From Imperialibacter sp. EC-SDR9 (GTDB lineage: Bacteria > Bacteroidota > Bacteroidia > Cytophagales > Cyclobacteriaceae), in NCBI RefSeq assembly GCF_902498805.1, contig NZ_LR701576.1, positions 186,001 to 250,000 of the forward strand: a stretch of 64,000 bases of DNA. The letters are read 5' to 3'. The notes beneath the pieces are model-generated. The model was not told where the DNA came from. It was given only the letters and a program-made list of their open reading frames with translations, and did not search any database. Positions 32,504-41,581 of this stretch are shown here, piece by piece (the stretch's first letter is position 1; every line of letters starts with the position of its first letter). The position numbers and the translations under genes were made by a program.

Positions 32504-35298
32504 TGTACCGTAGTTTCAAAATTTGCTTGTGCCTGGTAGTAGCCTTTGTCACTTCTGATCTATTGGCTCAAAAAAGAGTGCTGACACACGACGACGTGGC
32601 CGGTTGGAACAAAATTAAAACCGAAGACCTTTCGTCCGATGGCAAATGGGCCGAATACATTTTCGGCCCTGATGAAGGTGACAACACCCTCGTTATTAAA
32701 AACCTTAGAACCAAAACCGACTTTATCATTCCCCGGGGCAGCAAGCCAAAGTTCACTTTCGACGCAAAGCACCTGATCGCCCTGGTGGAGCCACAGCTGG
32801 ACTCGGTTAGAGCCCTGAAGCGGCTCAAGAAAAAGAAAGACGAGCTACCAAAAGACTCCCTGGCTATTTTTACACTCGCCGACGGTTCCCTTGAAAAAAT
32901 AGCAGAAGTAAAATCCTTTAAACTTCCAGAAAAGAACGGAGAGTGGCTGGCCTATTTGTCAGCAGCAAAACCAGATAAGAAAGATTCTACGTCAAAAAAA
33001 GTTAAAAAAATAAGCGACGACAATGGCTACACACTGCATGTGCTCAAGCTGGCCGATGGCTCCCACCAGACTTACCCATTCGTAACCAGCTACGAGTTCA
33101 GCGAAAACGGCAGCAGGCTGGCATTTCAGTCAACTGGTGACGACAAAGGCTTTTCGCCAGGCATTTATACAGTGAGTAAGAACGACCTGGTCATGAAGCC
33201 TGTGTTTCGCAGCAAGGGCAAATACGATGGCCTCAGGCTGGCAAACGATGGCAGCAGACTGGCCTTTCTTTTTGATAGCGACACATTGAAAAAGCCCTTT
33301 CAAACGTATGGCCTTTTTGAATGGACGCCTGGTCAGGACAGCGGCAGGGTGATCGTGCAAGCCGACGACGCCTTTCTGATGAAGGACTGGCAAATGGCCC
33401 CTCAGGACTTGAAGTTCAGCGATGACAATAAGCGGCTTTTTTTTGGCACCCAACCCAAGCCTCTTGTGGGAGACACTACGCTGCTGGATGAAGAAAAAGC
33501 CAAAGTGGATGTATGGCATTACAAAGATGATTATCTGCAGCCAAGGCAGAAAGTGCTCTCGGACGAGCAACTCAAAAGAGGCTATCTGGCCGTATACCAT
33601 TTTGACAGCAACAAACCCGTACAGCTGGGAAACCTTCAGCTGCAGGAGGTGAAAATCACAAAGGAAGGTGTCGGTAACTTTGCCCTTGGCGGCTATGAAT
33701 CAGCCGAGTACAGGGTAGTTTCTCAGTGGGAAGGATCGCCCATCAATCAGGACATTTACATTATCAATATCAACACTGGCGCAGCTAAGCTGGCAAAAAG
33801 AAAGGCCCGGGTGATGGAGAATATTTCACCCGCCGGCAAGTTCGGCTACTGGTACGATGTGGCCGATAGCGCCTGGCATAGTCTGGAAATGGCATCCGGC
33901 ACCATTCGCAAGCTAACTGACAACTCAAAAGTCTTCTTTTCCGATGAGGAAAACGACTCTCCCAATTTCCCTTCTCCATATGGCATCGCTGGCTGGCTGG
34001 AGAACGACAGCCACATCCTCGTTTACGACCGGTTTGATATATGGAAAATTGACCCCTTGAACCCTGCCACCAAAGAGCGGATTACCCGCAACGGCCGGGA
34101 AACTTCCATTACTTATCGCTACGTAAAAACGGATCCTGAAGAAACATCGATTAAAGCCAACGCCGAGATAGTGCTGAAGGGTTTCCAGAATGAGAAAAAG
34201 CAGCACGGCTTTTTTGCGCTTAAGCTCAAAGGAAGCGCCCCTCCTTCACAGTTGATAATGGAAGACGCCCAGCTTCAATTTGAAAAGAAAGCTTTAAATG
34301 CTGACACGTGGCTCGTTACCCGGGAAACCTACCGTGAGTTCCCCAACCTGCAGCTCACCAACAGCAAATTCTCGAACGTAGAACAAATAAGCGACGTAAA
34401 TCCGCAGCAGCAGAATTTCCTTTGGGGAACGGAAGAATTGTTCAACTGGGTGTCACTCGACGGCATACCGCTGGAAGGGATGCTCTTTAAACCAGACAAC
34501 TTTGACCCAAAGAAAAAGTACCCTATGATGGTCTATTTCTACGAGCAAAATGCTGATAACTTTCACAATCATATCACTCCTGAATTTGGGAGGTCAATCA
34601 TCAACTTCACCTTCTACACATCGAGGGGTTATGTGGTGTTTGTGCCGGACATCGTTTACAAAATTGGCTACCCTGGTGAAAGCGCCATCAATTGCGTCAT
34701 GCCCGGCGTTACATCGCTCATATCGCAGGGCTTTATCGACAAGGACAGAATAGGCGTACAGGGCCATAGTTGGGGTGGATATCAGATAGCCTATATGGTT
34801 ACCAAAACCCAGCTATTCAAAGCAGCCGAAGCAGGTGCCCCTGTGCCAAACATGACAAGTGCCTATGGCGGCATTCGCTGGCAAACAGGGCTAAGCAGAA
34901 TGTTCCAATACGAACATACACAAAGCCGTATCGGTGGATCTCTTTGGGAATACCCACTAAGGTTTCTGGAGAACTCTCCGCTGTTCTGGCTCGACAAGGT
35001 CAATACACCGCTGCTGATCATGCACAACGACGCCGACGGCCATGTTCCCTGGTATCAGGGTATAGAACTATTCTCAGCTCTCAAAAGGCTTGGAAAGCCC
35101 ACCTGGATGATCTCCTACAACGACCAGCCACACTGGCCGTTGAGGTATCCTAACAGAAAAGACTGGACGATACGTATGCAACAGTATTTCGATTATTACC
35201 TGATGGATGCCCCTGCCCCACTATGGATGACTGAGGGCGTTCCAGCGGTTGAAAAAGGCATCAATTATGGTCTTGAACTAAGCGAAGACAACAAGTAA
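32500..35298 (+). CDS. S9-family prolyl-oligopeptidase-like secreted peptidase
   Basis: A 932-residue protein with signal peptide (FKICLCLVVAFVTSDLLAQ). A long beta-propeller region (residues 30-650, with WD40/DPP-like repeats of 'ISDDNGYTLHVLKL' type) precedes an alpha/beta hydrolase domain: Ser in GHSWGGYQIAYM, Asp in HNDADGHVPW and His in NDQPHWPLRY. The substrate entry segment is YFYEQNADNFHNHI. Family members cleave short peptides after proline or dipeptides in the periplasm. Coupled by ATGA overlap to the ABC gene, so the two products may cooperate in peptide processing and transport. Confidence 0.9.
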   Translation: MMYRSFKICLCLVVAFVTSDLLAQKRVLTHDDVAGWNKIKTEDLSSDGKWAEYIFGPDEGDNTLVIKNLRTKTDFIIPRGSKPKFTFDAKHLIALVEPQLDSVRALKRLKKKKDELPKDSLAIFTLADGSLEKIAEVKSFKLPEKNGEWLAYLSAAKPDKKDSTSKKVKKISDDNGYTLHVLKLADGSHQTYPFVTSYEFSENGSRLAFQSTGDDKGFSPGIYTVSKNDLVMKPVFRSKGKYDGLRLANDGSRLAFLFDSDTLKKPFQTYGLFEWTPGQDSGRVIVQADDAFLMKDWQMAPQDLKFSDDNKRLFFGTQPKPLVGDTTLLDEEKAKVDVWHYKDDYLQPRQKVLSDEQLKRGYLAVYHFDSNKPVQLGNLQLQEVKITKEGVGNFALGGYESAEYRVVSQWEGSPINQDIYIININTGAAKLAKRKARVMENISPAGKFGYWYDVADSAWHSLEMASGTIRKLTDNSKVFFSDEENDSPNFPSPYGIAGWLENDSHILVYDRFDIWKIDPLNPATKERITRNGRETSITYRYVKTDPEETSIKANAEIVLKGFQNEKKQHGFFALKLKGSAPPSQLIMEDAQLQFEKKALNADTWLVTRETYREFPNLQLTNSKFSNVEQISDVNPQQQNFLWGTEELFNWVSLDGIPLEGMLFKPDNFDPKKKYPMMVYFYEQNADNFHNHITPEFGRSIINFTFYTSRGYVVFVPDIVYKIGYPGESAINCVMPGVTSLISQGFIDKDRIGVQGHSWGGYQIAYMVTKTQLFKAAEAGAPVPNMTSAYGGIRWQTGLSRMFQYEHTQSRIGGSLWEYPLRFLENSPLFWLDKVNTPLLIMHNDADGHVPWYQGIELFSALKRLGKPTWMISYNDQPHWPLRYPNRKDWTIRMQQYFDYYLMDAPAPLWMTEGVPAVEKGINYGLELSEDNK

Positions 35299-35302
35299 AA
35301 CT

Positions 35303-36070
35303 ATGTTTTTCATCCTCTCCAAAATTCTTAGCTGGTTGCTTACACCCGTCAGTTGGATAATGCTCTGCATGTTGCTGCCTTATTTCATTAAAAGAAAAGG
35401 ATGGAAAAAAAGGCTGAGGCTTACTGGACTTTCTCTGCTGGTCTTTTTCACCAATCCTGCTATTTCTAATTTGGCCATGAAGCTATGGGAAGTGAACCCC
35501 GTTTTGATCAGCAGTCTTCCTGACCACGCTGCCGTAGGAGTTGTTCTTACAGGTGTAACCAACCCTATGCAAGAGCCAAAAGACAGGGTACACTTCAACA
35601 AGGGTGCCGATAGAATCATTCACGCTATTCAGCTCTACCATGAAGGCAAAATTGACAACATTTTGATTACAGGTGGTTCCGGTTCCCTGCTTCATCAGGA
35701 GGTGTCAGAATCTGAGGGACTGAAACAAACCGCTCTAATGGCTGGCGTTTCTCCCGGCCACCTCTTCGTTGAGGGTGATTCCCGCAACACCAGAGAGAAT
35801 GCCCTTTACAGTGCTGAGCTTATTAAAAAAAACTGGCCCGGAAAACCGTTTCTGTTAATCACCTCCGCTTTTCACATGCGGCGATCCCTGGCATGCTTTA
35901 GAAAGGTTGAGCTCCAACCTGATGCTTTCAGCACTGATCTTTACTCAGGCCCATGGGAATGGAGCCCTTTGGATTTAATAATTCCGTCCAGCAACAGCCT
36001 TCGCATTTGGGAAGTTCTAATTAGAGAGTGGGTAGGAATCATTAGCTACAAAGTGGCCGGGTACATCTAA
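35303..36070 (+). CDS. YdcF/SanA-like DUF218 membrane protein
   Basis: A 255-residue protein beginning MFFILSKILSWLLTPVSWIMLCM, with two N-terminal helices and a Rossmann-like DUF218 domain: GVVLTGVTNPM, DRIIHAIQLYHEGKIDNILITGGSG, ENALYSAELI, FLLITSAFHMRRSLACF. The family (ElyC, SanA) is linked to peptidoglycan and lipid carrier metabolism and to vancomycin sensitivity in Escherichia coli. Only four bases after the S9 peptidase stop, so third gene of that operon. Confidence 0.88.
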   Translation: MFFILSKILSWLLTPVSWIMLCMLLPYFIKRKGWKKRLRLTGLSLLVFFTNPAISNLAMKLWEVNPVLISSLPDHAAVGVVLTGVTNPMQEPKDRVHFNKGADRIIHAIQLYHEGKIDNILITGGSGSLLHQEVSESEGLKQTALMAGVSPGHLFVEGDSRNTRENALYSAELIKKNWPGKPFLLITSAFHMRRSLACFRKVELQPDAFSTDLYSGPWEWSPLDLIIPSSNSLRIWEVLIREWVGIISYKVAGYI

Positions 36071-36419
36071 ACTTGTCTGAAACAAACGGCGGTCACCATC
36101 TGGTTTTTGTCTGAACAAATTGGTATATTTAATGTTATTATCACCAATAATTTTGTCGATAATATACATTTAAGCTCGACCTATTCGGCTCGCTATCAGT
36201 AAAAAAAAGCAGGTGAAAATCTTCTTCCCTGTCAAAATCTACTCTCTAAAAGCATTCGATAAAATTTAAAGTAGATACATACAAATAATTCAGTCTTTCA
36301 ACTAGATTAGAGAACAGTCGTTAAACAACTGTTGTTATAAGTAAGTATCAATTTGCAGGCCATCACTCCTTTTAAAATCAATAGTACAAACTAATTGAAT
36401 ACACATTCTCTGGTTCTCT
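36071..36419. other. 349-base AT-rich intergenic region before the response regulator
   Basis: No gene or strong hairpin is seen. A near palindrome AACAACTGTTGTT lies at 36326-36338. The area probably contains the promoter of the response-regulator gene, but no clear TTTG/TAnnTTTG pair was found. Confidence 0.4.
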
Positions 36420-36818
36420 ATGAAGCGAGTAGTAATTATAGATGATGATGAAATTTTCCAGTTTCTCTGTAGCAAAGCATTGGAAAACATCGGACTCACT
36501 AAAGAGATTAAAAAGTTCACGAACAGCCAGAAAGGGCTTGACTACCTCACCAAACAACTGACTGAAGAAAGTTACCCAACCATGTTAATGGTTGATATCA
36601 ACATGCCTTTGCTTGATGGATGGGAAATAATTGAGGGCATAGAAAAAGCAGGATCCAGTTTCATTAAAAACTGCAAGGTTTTTATCCTTTCTTCCTCAGT
36701 AGATGTAAAGGACAAAGAGAAAGCACTGTCGTATAAATCAGTAACCGGATTCATCATTAAACCATTGTCTGAGTCTAATCTTAGAACTATAGCCAAAGAA
36801 CACTTTGGGCTCGGCTAA
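36420..36818 (+). CDS. Stand-alone response-regulator receiver protein
   Basis: A 132-residue single receiver domain: acidic pocket VVIIDDDE (8-11), phosphorylatable D59 in VDINMPLLDG, Ser/Thr switch in ILSSSVD, and conserved Lys in GFIIKPLSE. Such single-domain regulators act as phosphate sinks or protein-protein signalling modules. No histidine kinase is next to it, so its partner is elsewhere. Confidence 0.9.
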   Translation: MKRVVIIDDDEIFQFLCSKALENIGLTKEIKKFTNSQKGLDYLTKQLTEESYPTMLMVDINMPLLDGWEIIEGIEKAGSSFIKNCKVFILSSSVDVKDKEKALSYKSVTGFIIKPLSESNLRTIAKEHFGLG

Positions 36819-36847
36819 AGGTGAGGTTCTATGTCAATACAATTCTT

Positions 36848-37258
36848 TTAATGGGGGAGTTTCTTTTGGAGGGCTCCATACGTCCATGTGCCTAGCAGGG
36901 CGCTGGCAAGCCCTACTATCATAACGGTGGTTCCACTTCCAACCAGGGCGTACAGCGGGCCAGGGCAAGCGCCGGTCAATGCCCAGCCGAGGCCGAAAAT
37001 TGTGCCGCCAATCACTACTCCTTTGTCCATCCGCTTGGCCGGAAGGGTAACGGTTTCTCCATCAATTGTTTTCAGGGAAAGTCTCCGGATAATAAATACG
37101 AGTACAGCGCCCACCACTACTGCTGAGCCAATAATCCCATACATATGTATGGACTGAAACCGAAACATCTCCTGAATCCTGAACCACGAAATAACCTCAG
37201 CTTTCGTCAGAATAACACCAAACACAATTCCTAAAAACAAATACCTGATATTTTTCAT
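36848..37258 (-). CDS. DUF6691 half of a YeeE/YedE sulfur transporter
   Basis: A 136-residue membrane protein with four helices. The YeeE-type motif LTGACPGPLYALVGSGTTV places a cysteine in the membrane centre. Two-part YeeE/YedE proteins are common in Bacteroidota; their single-chain relatives take up thiosulfate (TsuA). Ten bases separate it from the larger half upstream. Confidence 0.85.
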   Translation of the reverse strand: MKNIRYLFLGIVFGVILTKAEVISWFRIQEMFRFQSIHMYGIIGSAVVVGAVLVFIIRRLSLKTIDGETVTLPAKRMDKGVVIGGTIFGLGWALTGACPGPLYALVGSGTTVMIVGLASALLGTWTYGALQKKLPH

Positions 37259-37267
37259 GGCGTGGTT

Positions 37268-37825
37268 TTAAAAAAGAAAGTCAAACAGGAAATGAGTCAT
37301 AATCAGCCCCCCAACAAAGAAGCTAATAGAAGCCACAAGGGAAGCCATCTGAAAATAAGAAAGGCCAAACATGGTGTGGCCTGAGGTGCAGCCCCCTGCA
37401 TACCTGGTGCCAAAGCCCACGAGAAAACCACCGAGGATAATAAAAATAAATCCCTTGGCTGTCAATAAGTTGGGCCAGGAGAAAAGCTCTACAGGTGCCA
37501 GGCCATGGAAATCGGAAATGCCTAGGGCCATCAACTCACTCTTTGTAGAATCAGAAATAGCAACAGGTGATCCGTCAGAAAGGATTTGACTGGATAGAAA
37601 TGCACCAATGACAATTCCAGCAACAAAAACGAGGTTCCAGGTGCGTTCCCTCCAGTTGTATTTGAACAGCTCAATCCCTGATGGGAAGCATGCGGCACAG
37701 ATATCCCTCAGGGACGACGATATACCAAAAGTCTTGTTCCCTAGCAAAAGGAAAGCAGGGGTAATGAGCCCAATCAGCGGGCCAGCCACGTACCACGGCC
37801 ATGGCGACTTTAACCATTCCATCAT
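37268..37825 (-). CDS. YeeE/YedE family sulfur transporter, larger half
   Basis: A 185-residue protein with five or six helices, the signature YAGGCTSGHTMFGLSYFQMASL with a membrane cysteine, and a second cysteine pair in RDICAACFPSG. It likely passes thiosulfate or another sulfane-sulfur ion together with the DUF6691 partner. Transcribed from the direction of the TauE gene 134 bases upstream. Confidence 0.88.
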   Translation of the reverse strand: MMEWLKSPWPWYVAGPLIGLITPAFLLLGNKTFGISSSLRDICAACFPSGIELFKYNWRERTWNLVFVAGIVIGAFLSSQILSDGSPVAISDSTKSELMALGISDFHGLAPVELFSWPNLLTAKGFIFIILGGFLVGFGTRYAGGCTSGHTMFGLSYFQMASLVASISFFVGGLIMTHFLFDFLF

Positions 37826-37959
37826 AAGTTACTCTTTCAGGTGTTGAAGTTGCTGCAAGAAGGTGTTATTGTCGGGAATTCCATTCTTCTCGCAGATTCG
37901 AAAATAACGGTTCTACTTCAAAATAGTTCATGTAGGTACATCTTTAGTTTAAAATAGCA
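37826..37959 (-). other. 134-base gap in the sulfur gene group
   Basis: In comparable Bacteroidota loci a sulfurtransferase or MBL-fold dioxygenase gene often sits here. The gap instead shows only a 21-codon frame starting MNYFEVEPLFSNLREEW and a second short open stretch ending NTFLQQLQHLKE before the YeeE start. These may be relics of a deleted gene or chance. Confidence 0.3.
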
Positions 37960-38754
37960 TCAGAAGAGAAAGAGTTCCTTTGCGAAGATGAGAACAGCCA
38001 TGGTAAGTACGAACCAGCCAAAACCCTTTTTCAAATGTTTGCCGTCTATTTTCTTACCGAGGAAGCTTCCAAATAGCATCCCGGCAATTGAAATACCGCA
38101 AAAACCGGCAAGAAACTGCCAATCAATCACTTGATTGGCCACATCGCCAAGAAAGCCGAGCAGCGTATTGATACTGACGATGAAAAGTGAAGTACCAATG
38201 GCATGCTTCATCGGCAGTTTCATGACAATCACTAATGCGGGCACGATGAGAAAACCTCCGCCAGCACCTACCAAACCAAAGAGCACACCTATCGATGCAT
38301 TCCTTAAAACAAGTATAAAGTAATTGGTGATCACGGTTGGCGCAGCTTCCTCCTCTGGTTGCTCATTCCTTATCATGGAAAACGCACTGAAAAACATCAC
38401 GATGGCAAAAATAGACAGCAACAATGCTCCCTTGGTAAGTTGAAATCCACCAATTTCAACAATCACGGGAGGGATGGCCGGAATTACATACATGCGGGTG
38501 AGGAAGATGGTGGTGAGCGAGGGCACGGCAAACAGCATGGCAATCCGCAAATGCATAATAATAAGTTTGTACCGGATGGCCGCCCCTATAGAGGATGTGA
38601 CACCGACGATAAACAACGAGTAGGCTGTCGCCAGCATTGGGTCGATGCCGAAAAGGTACACCAACACCGGCACAGCAAGCACAGCACCTCCTGCCCCTAT
38701 CAAGCCCAGTACAAGTCCAATAAAAACAGCCGCAACATAGCCCGCTACAATCAT
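37960..38754 (-). CDS. TauE/SafE-family sulfite/anion exporter
   Basis: A 264-residue membrane protein with about eight helices and the duplicated family motif: GLIGAGGAVLAVPVLVY in the first half and GLVGAGGGFLIVPALVI in the second. Family members export sulfite, sulfoacetate or other organic sulfur anions or import sulfur compounds. Its linkage to YeeE genes supports a sulfane-sulfur or sulfite role. Confidence 0.9.
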   Translation of the reverse strand: MIVAGYVAAVFIGLVLGLIGAGGAVLAVPVLVYLFGIDPMLATAYSLFIVGVTSSIGAAIRYKLIIMHLRIAMLFAVPSLTTIFLTRMYVIPAIPPVIVEIGGFQLTKGALLLSIFAIVMFFSAFSMIRNEQPEEEAAPTVITNYFILVLRNASIGVLFGLVGAGGGFLIVPALVIVMKLPMKHAIGTSLFIVSINTLLGFLGDVANQVIDWQFLAGFCGISIAGMLFGSFLGKKIDGKHLKKGFGWFVLTMAVLIFAKELFLF

Positions 38755-39168
38755 CTTCTCGCTCCCTTAGTAAGTCATAAAACTAGGGGAATTTGGGATC
38801 AAGCAATAAACCTGGGGAGTAAAACTCAAAAATAGAGCTATCCTATTCAGCGATTGGAGATCATAAAGAAGCAAAAGGTCCAAACCTAACCCGGCCGGGT
38901 GGGACGCATTGAACCAGTTTTGCTTCTTTATGTAAAGACAAAATACCCTTGTCAAGAAAATCAATCCCCCGGAAATGTTGCTTGATCCGGAATTTGACCA
39001 CAATGCGCATCAGATATAGGATTAATCAATACCATAAACTCGGGGAACCGCTGATGTGAATTTAGCGTGGGTTGGGGCGTAAGGAAGGCTACCCGGGTAT
39101 TTCATGGTGACGAACGATTGATGAACCAAGCCGTTCAGGTACAAAAAGGTTGAAAGATCCGAAAGTTC
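38755..39168. other. 414-base intergenic region with an inverted repeat
   Basis: Holds one clear structure, a 15-bp inverted repeat at 38862-38932. The frame on the minus strand (38767-39003) has no codon or family support. Bases 38933-39168 show no recognisable signal. Confidence 0.5.
38862..38932. repeat. 15-bp inverted repeat with palindromic loop
   Basis: CATAAAGAAGCAAAA (38862-38876) pairs perfectly with TTTTGCTTCTTTATG (38918-38932). The 41-base loop contains the perfect palindrome CCCGGCCGGG (38890-38899). It is too far from gene ends to be a normal terminator and has no T-run. Could be a small mobile palindrome or transposon-end relic. Confidence 0.65.
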
Positions 39169-39723
39169 CTACAAATTGGACTGGTAAGACTTTTGCCACT
39201 CTTCCCAGGAAACTTTTTTATGGCCGTTTTCACCAAAATACTTAATGACCGTGTCGAAAAATTTGGCCTCCTGAAAGCCTGGCAACAGGGTGAGTATTCT
39301 CATTTCCTCATCCATAAAAACGCCCATTGGATAACTCAGCTTGCCTTGAGTAAGTGTGGCGGCGAGCTCGTGATAGCCATTGCGACCGCTGGCGACAAAC
39401 TTAAAGGTGTGGCCATCAAAAATCACATCTTCCTTTTGCTCTGCATTGAATTTCACTGCGTAATAGTTGGCGTTGACATAGGACGAAATAGCCTCAACAG
39501 AAAAGGTTTTCTTATCCATTACCTTGCACCACCCACACCAGTCAGTGTATAAATCAATGAATATCTTTTTAGGTGCCACTTTGTTGGCAGCAACGGCTTC
39601 TTCGAAGGTCATCCATTTAATACCACCCTCCTCTGCCTTTTTTTCGGGCACGTTAAATGAGGTAAATGCTGCAAAAAGAGCCAAAAGAACTACAGATGTC
39701 TTTATCCTAAAACTCATATCCAA
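39169..39723 (-). CDS. Secreted thioredoxin-like protein
   Basis: A 184-residue protein with signal peptide (FRIKTSVVLLALFAAFTSFN) and a Thioredoxin_7 fold: IFIDLYTDWCGWCKVMDKKTF carries the active-site WCGWC. The downstream cis-proline region is KLSYPMGVFMDE. It probably reduces or isomerises disulfides in the periplasm. Start could also be the ATG two codons in. Confidence 0.88.
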   Translation of the reverse strand: MDMSFRIKTSVVLLALFAAFTSFNVPEKKAEEGGIKWMTFEEAVAANKVAPKKIFIDLYTDWCGWCKVMDKKTFSVEAISSYVNANYYAVKFNAEQKEDVIFDGHTFKFVASGRNGYHELAATLTQGKLSYPMGVFMDEEMRILTLLPGFQEAKFFDTVIKYFGENGHKKVSWEEWQKSYQSNL

Positions 39724-39763
39724 GTGAATTACTTTGCCAATTTATAAACTTCCGGCCAAAAAA

Positions 39764-39787
39764 GTAACCGTTCAGCCATAACGTTAC
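39764..39787. promoter_or_regulatory. Imperfect dyad between divergent genes
   Basis: GTAACCGTT and AACGTTAC face each other across a short spacer in the 296-base gap between the thioredoxin-like gene and the divergent SnoaL-like gene. Operator-like, unassigned; the rest of the gap shows nothing clear. Confidence 0.25.
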
Positions 39788-40019
39788 GGCATGCGATTAG
39801 GTTCTTTGCCGCTCGTCAACTTAGTTTCATTTTGGGTTTTAAAGCTACCTCTCAACGAAAAATTAGCTATATTCATACATGAAGCGATCAGGGGCAACAT
39901 GTAACCCCGACGAATCAAATAGATGGTGTGCCTGATAAAATGCGGAAAATAGCAGTTTGCGATAAATAGGGTTAAGGGTAATTGGCGGATAGATGTTTAT
40001 TGGTTTCAAACTCAACTAT

Positions 40020-40922
40020 ATGCACGTAAAAGTAACGTCAGTATCGAGCCTGATATTTTTTGTTGCCTTGCTTGTGTTGCCCGAAAAAACAGCAGCGCAA
40101 GATTCCGTCGAGGGGCTCATTCAAGTGGAAAGGGACTTTGCAGCTTTTTGTGGCGACAATGGCCTGCCCGAGGCATGGGTCAAGTTTTTTGCACCTGATG
40201 GCCTGGTGTTTCAACCGCACCCAAAAAACGCTCAGGAAGTCAACTCGGCAAAAATCCCTTCTCCCAAACCCACCGCCAGCACACTTTACTGGGAGCCCTA
40301 CCATGGCGCCACGTCCATTGGCGGAGACCTCGGCTTCAACACTGGCCCGTGGAGAATTACATCAAACACTTCAAATGGGCAGCCTCCACAATACGGCTAT
40401 TTCTTCTCCGTGTGGAAAAAGCAGCCTTCAGGAGAGTGGAAAGTACTGCTTGATCTGGGCGCTACGGCACCTGCAGCGGGCCCTGAGCATGTGTTCGGCG
40501 CTGAATATGATGTAAGAAAACGAGAGGCCGACAACGGCAAAAGCAAAGCAGAGAGCCTGGAAGAAGCAGACTACCTGTTCAATGTGATGGCCACCAAAGG
40601 CATCAAAGCGGCCTACCAAAAAATGGCTTCCACTAATCTCCTGTCAACCATCAATGGGTTTCACCCCTTCTACAACAAACGCTCATTTTTATCCTGGATA
40701 TCTTCAGAAGCATCGCCCTACATGAAAGGCTCTGCTATTTTTTCCACCATCGACTCCGGGACGGCAGTTTCGCAAGACCTTGGCTACAGCTACGGCAGTT
40801 ATGAAATAGATGCGCTGATGAAAGAAAAAGGTTATTTCGTAAGGATTTGGAGGCGAAACCCGCAAGGATACTGGTACCTGGCCGCCGAAATCCTGTCCGA
40901 CAATGTGAAAAGCAGATCTTAA
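40020..40922 (+). CDS. Secreted protein with two SnoaL/DUF4440-like halves
   Basis: Start at the ATG at 40020 (MHVKVTSVSSLIFFVALLVLPEKTAAQ), 300 residues with signal peptide. Each half resembles an NTF2/SnoaL cone: LIQVERDFAAFCGDNGLPEAWVKFFAPDGLVFQP...YFFSVWKKQPSGEWKVLLDLG, then EEADYLFNVMATKGIKAAYQKM...GYFVRIWRRNPQGYWYLAAEIL. Such folds are enzymes or ligand sites of varied function; none can be assigned. A single hairpin repeat begins directly at its stop codon. Confidence 0.78.
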   Translation: MHVKVTSVSSLIFFVALLVLPEKTAAQDSVEGLIQVERDFAAFCGDNGLPEAWVKFFAPDGLVFQPHPKNAQEVNSAKIPSPKPTASTLYWEPYHGATSIGGDLGFNTGPWRITSNTSNGQPPQYGYFFSVWKKQPSGEWKVLLDLGATAPAAGPEHVFGAEYDVRKREADNGKSKAESLEEADYLFNVMATKGIKAAYQKMASTNLLSTINGFHPFYNKRSFLSWISSEASPYMKGSAIFSTIDSGTAVSQDLGYSYGSYEIDALMKEKGYFVRIWRRNPQGYWYLAAEILSDNVKSRS

Positions 40923-40968
40923 ATTAAAGAGGTTACTCTGTGCTGACGCACAGGGTGACCTCTTTAAT
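40923..40968. repeat. Single copy of the 47-bp hairpin repeat (type C), probable bidirectional terminator
   Basis: ATTAAAGAGGTTAC ... GTGACCTCTTTAAT with inner CTGTGC-TGAC-GCACAG gives a nearly continuous 20-bp stem with a short loop. It touches the SnoaL-like stop and lies 28 bases from the stop of the opposing gene. Same outer arms as the arrays at 5.1 and 6.9 kb but a different, self-complementary centre. Confidence 0.85.
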
Positions 40969-40995
40969 TACCAAGGTGGAAAATAACTACCAGGC

Positions 40996-41499
40996 TTACC
41001 AGCTGGCACAATTGGCTACGTTAGCCGCATTGGCAGTGGTAGGGTTGCTGCCTACGTTTCCATAGACCAGGATCAGGCTTTTGTTGTCGCCGTCACCCAA
41101 ATGCACTTTGATGTGCCCATCAAAATTGATAAGCTCTGCGTATGAAATCTCGTCGCCATTGGTCAACTGAGTGAGTAGTGTTTTGCCTTCACCAGTTGCT
41201 GCATCCACCGGATTTAGCATAGCCGCCATGTCTGCTTCAATGCTGTATTGCCCAAAGTGAAGGTGTGCGGGAAACTTTGATGTGCCTGTGGGGCCATCGA
41301 GTTTGATGCCTATTACCGCCAGGCCATCGTTTCGCTCAGAGAATGTCACCTCACCCTGGTAGCCCCAATCATTCGAGCCTGTAAAAAGCGAGTAAGTAAC
41401 ACTTTTACCTGTGAGTGCCGCTGGGTCAGCTTCCTCGTCTTTACAAGAAACCATTGCAAGCATTCCAATGGCCAAAACTAAAATGTGATGCTTTTTCAT
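40996..41499 (-). CDS. CHRD/superoxide-dismutase-like lipoprotein
   Basis: Start at the ATG at 41499 (MKKHHILVLAIGMLAMVSC), 167 residues with lipid cysteine C19. Strand-rich chain with FPAHLHFGQYS, a His-x-His reminiscent of CHRD and Cu/Zn-SOD beta sandwiches, and INFDGHIKVHLGDG. No copper-site set is complete, so I call only the fold. Surface or periplasmic, function unknown. Confidence 0.65.
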   Translation of the reverse strand: MKKHHILVLAIGMLAMVSCKDEEADPAALTGKSVTYSLFTGSNDWGYQGEVTFSERNDGLAVIGIKLDGPTGTSKFPAHLHFGQYSIEADMAAMLNPVDAATGEGKTLLTQLTNGDEISYAELINFDGHIKVHLGDGDNKSLILVYGNVGSNPTTANAANVANCASW

Positions 41500-41581
41500 A
41501 ACGGTAAGGGGCAAGCGTTTATCAAATATAACATCCAATAAACGCTTTTCCCCATCATTTGATTTCCTTTGAAGCTAAAAT

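Noticed and set aside
38767-39003. 78-codon minus-strand frame between TauE and thioredoxin-like genes
   Set aside because: It is crossed by the 15-bp inverted repeat, has no family resemblance and poor codon structure.
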